A DNA stretch of 64,000 nucleotides from Cloeon dipterum (taxonomy: Eukaryota > Arthropoda > Insecta > Ephemeroptera > Baetidae), in contig NC_088789.1 in assembly GCF_949628265.1 (NCBI RefSeq), positions 32,791,883-32,855,882 on the forward strand, written 5' to 3'. The position numbers and the translations under genes were made by a program. The first letter of the stretch is position 1. Every line of letters begins with the position of its first letter. The notes under the pieces are model-generated. The model saw nothing but the letters and a program-made list of their open reading frames with translations, ran no database searches and was not told the origin of the DNA. Below, piece after piece: positions 58,851-64,000 of this stretch.

Positions 58851-59000
58851 CGATTTTAAACTTACCCGATTCACCCCCATCTCTCAAATTGATACGTACG
58901 ACCCCCTTTTCGCGTTAGAAATTTTATGTTATTGGTTCAATTGCTGAAAAAAAGCGGCTATCTTCTCGTGAGCGGGCAACTACACATTCGTGGCAGGTAC

Positions 59001-59240
59001 CCTCAGGTAAATCCAACTCTTTCATTTTTTACTCTAATCTTGGACCCATTTTTTAGCTCCTGCAAGTAATTTTAAGAATTTTTAAACTTACAAATCAATT
59101 GTTGGTACTGGCACTGAACGAGGGGATGTCTTCCGATTATCTATATCTCTAGATAACTGAAATAGAGAGCACAAACACACAACAAACAAACAAACAAACA
59201 CAATAACTGTTTTCATGAAGAAGCGCGGTAAAAGTGGGTG
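59001..59240. other. Right flank of the element; AAAC simple repeat
   Basis: No gene. A short (ACAA)n tract is at about 59,180-59,202. Confidence 0.6.
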
Positions 59241-59242
59241 AG

Positions 59243-59315
59243 GGTAAGTTAAGGAGAGTAGAGTCTATAAGGCGATGAAAGCATAAGAGCTGATACTCTA
59301 CAACTCCTTAACTTA
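59243..59315. other. Stem-loop of about 73 nt, candidate structured RNA or tiny MITE
   Basis: GGTAAGTTAAGGAGAGTAGAG pairs with CTCTACAACTCCTTAACTT plus AC, giving a stem of about 21 bp with one small bulge and a 30-base loop. Length and shape suit a microRNA-like hairpin, but a small inverted-repeat remnant is equally possible. Confidence 0.35.
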
Positions 59316-59514
59316 CTCAACCGAGTAGTGTGTAGTGTCCATCTTCTCACGCATTAGGAGCGTGGAGCGTCCGTGTAAGCAAGCCAAAAAGTTCTGCAGC
59401 CACTGGCAGGTGGTAGGTCGATCGCTTCTTTCAGCCAATCAGATGGCGTCTTGGAGTTTGTTGCCTGTTACGCCCACTGGTGAAGAGGGGCGTATGTGCG
59501 GAGTTTATTGCTGT

Positions 59515-60000
59515 GGCTGATGGGCAGGCGCCGCCATGAATATTCTCCGTAGAAGCGCGACGCCGTGGCTGATGGGCAGGCGCAGCTATGAATTTTCTCC
59601 GGAGCAGAGCGACGCCGTGGCTGATGGGCAGGCGCCGCTATGAATTTTCTCCGGAGCTGAGTGACGCCGTGGCTGATAGCAAGGCGTAGGAGTGCCAGAC
59701 TTCCAAAGCTAAAACCCGGAGATTTTGGACTCGAAAACCCGGAGATCCCTATACTCCCCGTGTTAAAGTTTTCAGTCCCAAACCCGGAGATCTCCGGTCG
59801 AAACCCGGAGAGTGGCAGCCCTAGCAAGGCGCCGCATTGTAGGTAAAAATCTCTTTTTTTTAATTAAATAGTAGCGAATAATTCTATTTCATATAATTTG
59901 CAGAGCAAGCGTCGCTAGGCGTATATTCTTTGTGAGAAGAACTACGCCGTGGCTGATGGGCAGGCGCCGTTATATAGATTCTTCGGACAAGAGCGACGCC
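59515..60000. repeat. 52-bp GC-rich tandem repeat with one displaced copy
   Basis: Three consecutive units of about 52 bases start near 59,515, 59,567 and 59,619, each with GTGGCTGATGGGCAGGCG and then TATGAATTTTCTCCGGAG or a variant. A partial fourth follows at 59,667 and is interrupted by the hAT-type MITE. A further copy (CCGTGGCTGATGGGCAGGCG) is at 59,947. The unit is not a multiple of three, so it does not encode a repeated peptide. Confidence 0.75.
59687..59823. mobile_element. hAT-type MITE, 137 bp, perfect 8-bp target duplication
   Basis: Ends TAGGAGTGCCA and TGGCAGCCCTA are imperfect 11-bp inverted repeats of hAT style. GCAAGGCG is duplicated exactly on both sides (59,679-59,686 and 59,824-59,831). 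The interior contains four copies of AACCCGGAGA. Confidence 0.8.
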
Positions 60001-60169
60001 TTAAAAACGTACTTGGATTTGAAAAAAAATATAATCCTAATATGCATGCTCTGTTGCGAACCGGCGTTCTTCTGTATGACGCGCCTGCCCTTAAAGCCAG
60101 GGCAGCATTTTTCGGAGGAATCCGCGTGGCAGCGCATCAGGTTCACAGATCGTCCGTGCAATAAACAAA

Positions 60170-61100
60170 CGTTTGCGAAAATATTTAATTAATGCTTGGA
60201 TTGTGCTTGTATAATTGGGTATAATTACCCAAATTTTCCATGCTCAAGGTCATCTCATAAACACCTTTTCTCCATATTAAGCCTCTCTGTAGACCTAAAA
60301 ACAGCTTAAATTATTCTCAACAGTAAAATTAAATCTGAAACAAGATTTTGAATTACTTACCTGTAATTTTTGCTTAAAAAATATTTTTAATATAAAGGTG
60401 GAAAATAAAAATCAAGCGAATGAGTTAACTATCAAATTTTCAGTTTTAATAAGCCTTTAAACAAGATTTCCTACTTAGAATGACCTGCTGATGACATACA
60501 GCTCTACATATAGTACAAGTCACAGGTCACAGCCAAAACAGGTCAGAAAAAAATTGCCACGCTCCACAGATCTTCAGCAAGCCAGGAGGTTTGTCTAAAA
60601 ATTATTACGAATATAGTGACTAAAATTGTTCGTTCTCACTCATATTTGGTGCCTTCGTGGCCCCTTGATGGTGGGTGATTTTCATTAGTGCATAAAATTT
60701 CGAAAAGTCTGGATCTAGGAATAAAATTCATTGCATCGCCTGAATCAAAGAGCAAGGCAAAATATTAAATAAACGATTACCTCAATTATCTATTTGTTTT
60801 GAAGACTTGTTGGTTTCAAAAGTGGTTGATTCATAAGATATTTCTTTGCCGTATGAATGAACTACCAATTTATTTTACACAGCTGTATAAAAATTCACAG
60901 CCAGGAAAGTATCCACTCTTTGGCGCCCAACTGAGGTTCTCGACGTATTTTAGACCTGCTCAACAAGGATTTCTCCTGAGTGAGAACTTGCAATCTTATA
61001 TTTATTTGTTAATCTACAGGCGCATAATGCTACGCAACTTTTTCTGATTGTGAACTTTTTGTTCGTTTGTTCTTGGTCTCATGGGCGAGTCTTGAGGAAA
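60170..61100. other. Intergenic, no supported gene
   Basis: AT-rich. The open frame at 60,799-61,047 lacks any recognisable domain or paralogue. Confidence 0.45.
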
Positions 61101-61760
61101 ATATTAGATGGAACGGTTGAGTTTAAATGGAGGTGTTTTTGTACCGAATACTCTCCTTTCTGTTGATTTGAAGTAGCGCGTCTTGCACATAAAGTTCAAA
61201 GGGTCAAAGGTCACTTTTCTCCAAAAAATGTTTAGAGAATTATTTCAAAAAATGATTTTCAAATTATTGTTGATCAAGAAGTAAATCATCTTAATTTTGG
61301 AGCAAACTTTGATAGCTCTAGGTAAATTCTGACTGAAAAAATGAAAACAATAACAATTTTTTCGCAGCAATGATTATGCCTTCAAGTTGGCATCGAAATT
61401 TAACCCATTTTTGGAATCACTCAACTGTTTTTCTTATCAGGCAACTTGCCATCCTCCTCCTCAGGCACTGGAATCGGTGGCGTCACTGCAAAAGGAAAGA
61501 AATAATTCAAATTGTAGCTCGTCATATATTAATTATTCCTGAAGCTTTTGGTAAAAAAATTAAAAAGGGAGGAGATTAAATTGTCTTCTGCCCCTTCTAC
61601 ACTTCTCAAATTCACGCTTAAAATATTATCATCCTCGCCAGCCGCCGGTAAAATTGGCCCACCGCCGTGACCACGAAAAAATTAGCTGCCGGCCGCCGCC
61701 TTAATTTTGCGGCTGACTGAGACACTGATTGTGAGACCTATAAGCGAACCGAATTAATCC
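61100..61760. repeat. Direct repeat, left copy, with short acidic reading frames on the minus strand
   Basis: Related to 62,430-63,110 over its length: AAGTTCAAAGGGTCAA, TTCTGCCCCTTCTACACTTC, GCAGCCGCCGGTAAAAT-type words in the same order. On the minus strand LPAAGEDDNILSVNLRSVEG at about 61,650 is matched by LPAAADDDNILTVDLRSVEG in the right copy. A second segment reads PPIPVPEEEDGKLPDKKNS at about 61,430-61,490. These look like conserved exons of an unidentified acidic protein, but no complete gene could be assembled. Confidence 0.5.
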
Positions 61761-62429
61761 TTTTTTATGTTCTGACAGCAATTCTATCTGACTGATGTTT
61801 CAGTCGAATTTTGATATTAAAAATTACTATATTTTTTTGGCCGACTTTTCGTGTAGTAGCCACCGTTTCCCCACATTCACCTACGTACAACGCGACCCCC
61901 CTGTGCGCTAGGAGGGGGTTATTACCCATTTTTTCAACGCTTTGATATTTCAAAAAATTCACAACCAGAAAAGTCTCCGCTCTTCAGAGTCCAATTCCAA
62001 TTGAGGTACTCGCCGAATTCAACTTGAGCAATTCTAGGTTTGAATTGAATTTCTTTGTGGTTGACGCATTCTGAATCAGAATATCTGTGTCGGTCATCTT
62101 GAAACAAACTCTTTGATATATTGAAAAACCCAACAAAATGTGTTCCTCGTTCTACTGCAATGCTTAAAAAACAGCCACTCAGAGGAAATAAAAAAGGAGT
62201 TTGCTTTTATGAGATTGCAGGGAAAGGGTTTGAAATTAGAAATTACCGATCAAATACTGATCCTGTGTTAAATGATTTGGTTTTTGTACTTCAAATCAAA
62301 GTTTCGACATAATTAGAGTTGAATTAAACAAAGCTTAATTAATAATTCCAGCAAAAACCTCAGTCAGGCGAACTTAAATTTTTCTGACTGGATTTTTTGC
62401 ACTGATCTCTTAGCGAGTCAGAGAAACTG

Positions 62430-63110
62430 GTAGATGATGCGGGTGAGTATAAATGGCTGTATTTTTTTGAACTCAATACTATATCCATCCTGTTGATTTG
62501 AAAAAGTGGTGAGTTTTGCACAAAAAGTTCAAAGGGTCAACAGTGACTTAATCTGCTATTTTTTTAAGTTATAAATATTCAAAATTAAATTTGATCAAGA
62601 AGTTAATCATCTTCTTTCTGAAGCAAACGATCAAAGTTTAATTTTGACTGTTAAAAAATTAAATTTGCAATTAAAAATAAATTAATAATTTTTCTTGCTA
62701 CAACGAATATTCCTTTCCTTCGAGTTGCCACCAATTTTTTACACACTTTTTAGCATCATTCAACCGTTTTCCTTCTGATCAGGCAGCTGGCCATCCTCCT
62801 CTCCTCCTCCTCAGGCGCAGACATTGAATCAGCGGCGTCACTGCAAAAGAACCAAAAATTAATTCAAATTTTAGCTCATTTATTGATAATTCCTGAAGCT
62901 TTTAGTCGAAAATTTAAAAGAGCAGAGACGAATTAATCGTCTTCTGCCCCTTCTACACTTCTCAAATCCACAGTTAAAATATTGTCATCGTCGGCAGCCG
63001 CCGGTAAAATGACCCGCCACCGTGGCCACGCTAAATAATTCGCCGCCTTAATTTTGCGGCTGAGACGCTCATTCAGAGACCTATAAACAAATTGAATTAA
63101 TCCTATTTTT
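62430..63110. repeat. Direct repeat, right copy
   Basis: Counterpart of 61,100-61,760, offset by about 1.34 kb. Its LRSVEGAEDD frame ends in a stop. The segment matching PEEEDG carries an 8-base insertion (GAGAGGAG), so this copy seems less intact. A weaker third relative, with similar GC-rich words, lies at about 63,680-63,850. Confidence 0.5.
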
Positions 63111-63210
63111 TATGGTCTGACAGCAATTTTACTCGACCCTGATGTTTCATTCGAATTTTGCTATTAAATAATACGAAAAATACTCTATTTTTTGACAGAT
63201 TTTTATGTGA

Positions 63211-63412
63211 GTGAAACCGTAATGCTCGGCGTCGAAATCGGCCTCCGAAAAAGGGGGCGTAACCGAGGGAATACAATACACTGCAAGCAATAGTGCACTG
63301 CTAACCGCTCGTAGGGGTGTGGTGTGCTGCCATATTATTGTATTCCCTTGGTTACGCCCCCTTATTCGGAGGCCTAATTCTGCTGCTTCGACGTTGACAA
63401 TTTCGGTTTCAC
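63211..63412. repeat. Inverted repeat of about 200 bp
   Basis: The left arm GTGAAACCG, GCGTCGAA, GGCCTCCG, AGGGGGCGTAACCGAGGGAA pairs with TTCCCTTGGTTACGCCCCCT, CGGAGGCC, TTCGACG, CGGTTTCAC on the right. The loop is about 60 bases. It is probably a small fold-back element; target duplications are not resolved. Confidence 0.65.
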
Positions 63413-64000
63413 GCTCATCAAGAAATCGACCAATAAATATATACTATTATTTTTCAATACCAAAAACCCGGACGAATGCCATGCTAAATTTAAGGTTAGC
63501 CAATAAAAGGATGTCTGAACTCTGTTGAACACGATCTACTTGCGCGAATTTCAAGACACCCCCATCCACTCGAGGTCTGCCGCATTTAAGACCAGTAAAT
63601 AATAATAATGCCCGCCTTATTAGTAGAATTCGAGGTAAAGTGTCAATTTTTGGCCGTTCTTTCAATTTGCAGGTCTCATTTTCGGTCTCTATCAGGCGTG
63701 CCAGCCAGAGAATTCAGGGTCTCACATCTTCATCATCTGCACTGCAGCCGCCACTGAAAACGGCCTGGTTCCGCCGCTGCCGCGCCACAAAATTCGGCTA
63801 AGCCGACAAAGCTGGCCGCCGCGTCAAATCTCGCGGCTGGTTGAGGTCAAACAGACAGCCGTGGCAGCCGCCTACTTTTGAGACTGTCTCTTTTTGCGAA
63901 TTTCGGGTCAACACTAACCTCCTCTGTAAGGAACCGTCCTTACTTCTCGATCTGCTCATTCTTGCTGAGATTGTGGCATCGTCTCGCTGCGAAAGCGAAA
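63413..64000. other. End of window, no confident gene
   Basis: 63,680-63,900 is GC-rich and related in words to the duplicated segments at 61.6 and 63.0 kb (CAGCCGCC, GCCGCGTCAAATCTCGCGGC). A splice acceptor-like tract and acidic frame are possible on the minus strand, but no model is supported. Confidence 0.35.

Larger units (their letters stand above)
50710..58991. mobile_element. Mutator-like (MULE-type) non-autonomous element swollen by a satellite array
   Basis: Flanked by the 9-bp direct repeat GGCAGGTAC at 50,701-50,709 and 58,992-59,000. Both ends start ACGA inward and carry long inverted termini: GAAGATAGCCGC, CAATAACATAAAATTTCTAA, CGCGAAAAGGGGGTC and ATCAATTTGAG on the left (50,716-50,815) match complements at 58,857-58,970. 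The left terminus lacks about 16 bases present on the right. A 9-bp target duplication with long termini is typical of Mutator-like elements. There is no transposase; the interior is almost entirely 162-bp satellite. Confidence 0.75.

Noticed and set aside
51092-58918. Long open frames of 54-residue repeats (up to 526 codons) in the satellite
   Set aside because: The unit is 162 bases, so any stop-free unit gives endless frames. Stops and length changes occur at random units, there are no introns, signal or promoter, and the array sits inside a transposon.

Overview
The window is eukaryotic and most likely arthropod. It is AT-rich, its genes have short GT-AG introns (often 50-100 bases), and the recognisable proteins are metazoan: RCC1/BTB proteins, a prolyl oligopeptidase, a BET-type bromodomain protein, long ankyrin-repeat proteins and a relic of a lola-like zinc finger. 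Transposon-derived inverted repeats are dense. The species cannot be named from the sequence alone. Gene models were assembled by hand from splice sites and reading frames.

Layout. 1-328 holds the 5' exons of an unrecognised gene (minus). From about 1,055 to 18,090 lies a tandem segmental duplication. Each copy carries an ankyrin-repeat gene (minus), an RCC1-BTB gene (plus) and a decayed BTB fragment. In copy A (1,055-7,110) the ankyrin gene is a 5'-truncated, frameshifted pseudogene. Copy B (7,577-18,090) has the long ankyrin ORF and has since gained a 2.1 kb palindromic transposon with a TA target duplication; copy A keeps the matching empty site. A third, more diverged RCC1-BTB paralogue (20,002-22,341) seems to be damaged. 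23,334-27,246 (minus) is a full-length prolyl oligopeptidase gene in which all three catalytic residues are replaced or missing. 28,978-31,157 is a six-exon Ser/Pro/acidic protein of unknown function with an AT-hook-like motif.

At 32.6-39.9 kb lie two more ankyrin-repeat genes (minus). The second has a 1.8 kb inverted-repeat transposon inserted in its 5' coding exon. 41,938-43,686 (minus) is a small single-bromodomain gene. The 31-50 kb interval is littered with copies of one 0.43 kb palindromic MITE and two larger elements with CCCGCA ends.

50,710-58,991 is an 8.3 kb element bounded by a 9-bp direct repeat (GGCAGGTAC) and long inverted termini, as in Mutator-like elements. Its interior has grown into about 48 tandem copies of a 162-bp satellite. 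One divergent inverted unit remains in the left arm, which points to the origin of the satellite. 59-64 kb carries a hairpin, a 52-bp GC-rich repeat, a 137-bp hAT-type MITE with a perfect 8-bp target duplication, and a duplicated segment with short conserved acidic reading frames.

The strongest leads are the catalytically dead prolyl oligopeptidase, the satellite-bearing Mutator-like element, the dated palindromic insertion rich in CRE-like TGACGTCA sites, and the transposon that splits an ankyrin coding exon. There is no operon-like pathway. The coherent gene cluster is the head-to-head ankyrin/RCC1-BTB pair and its duplicates.
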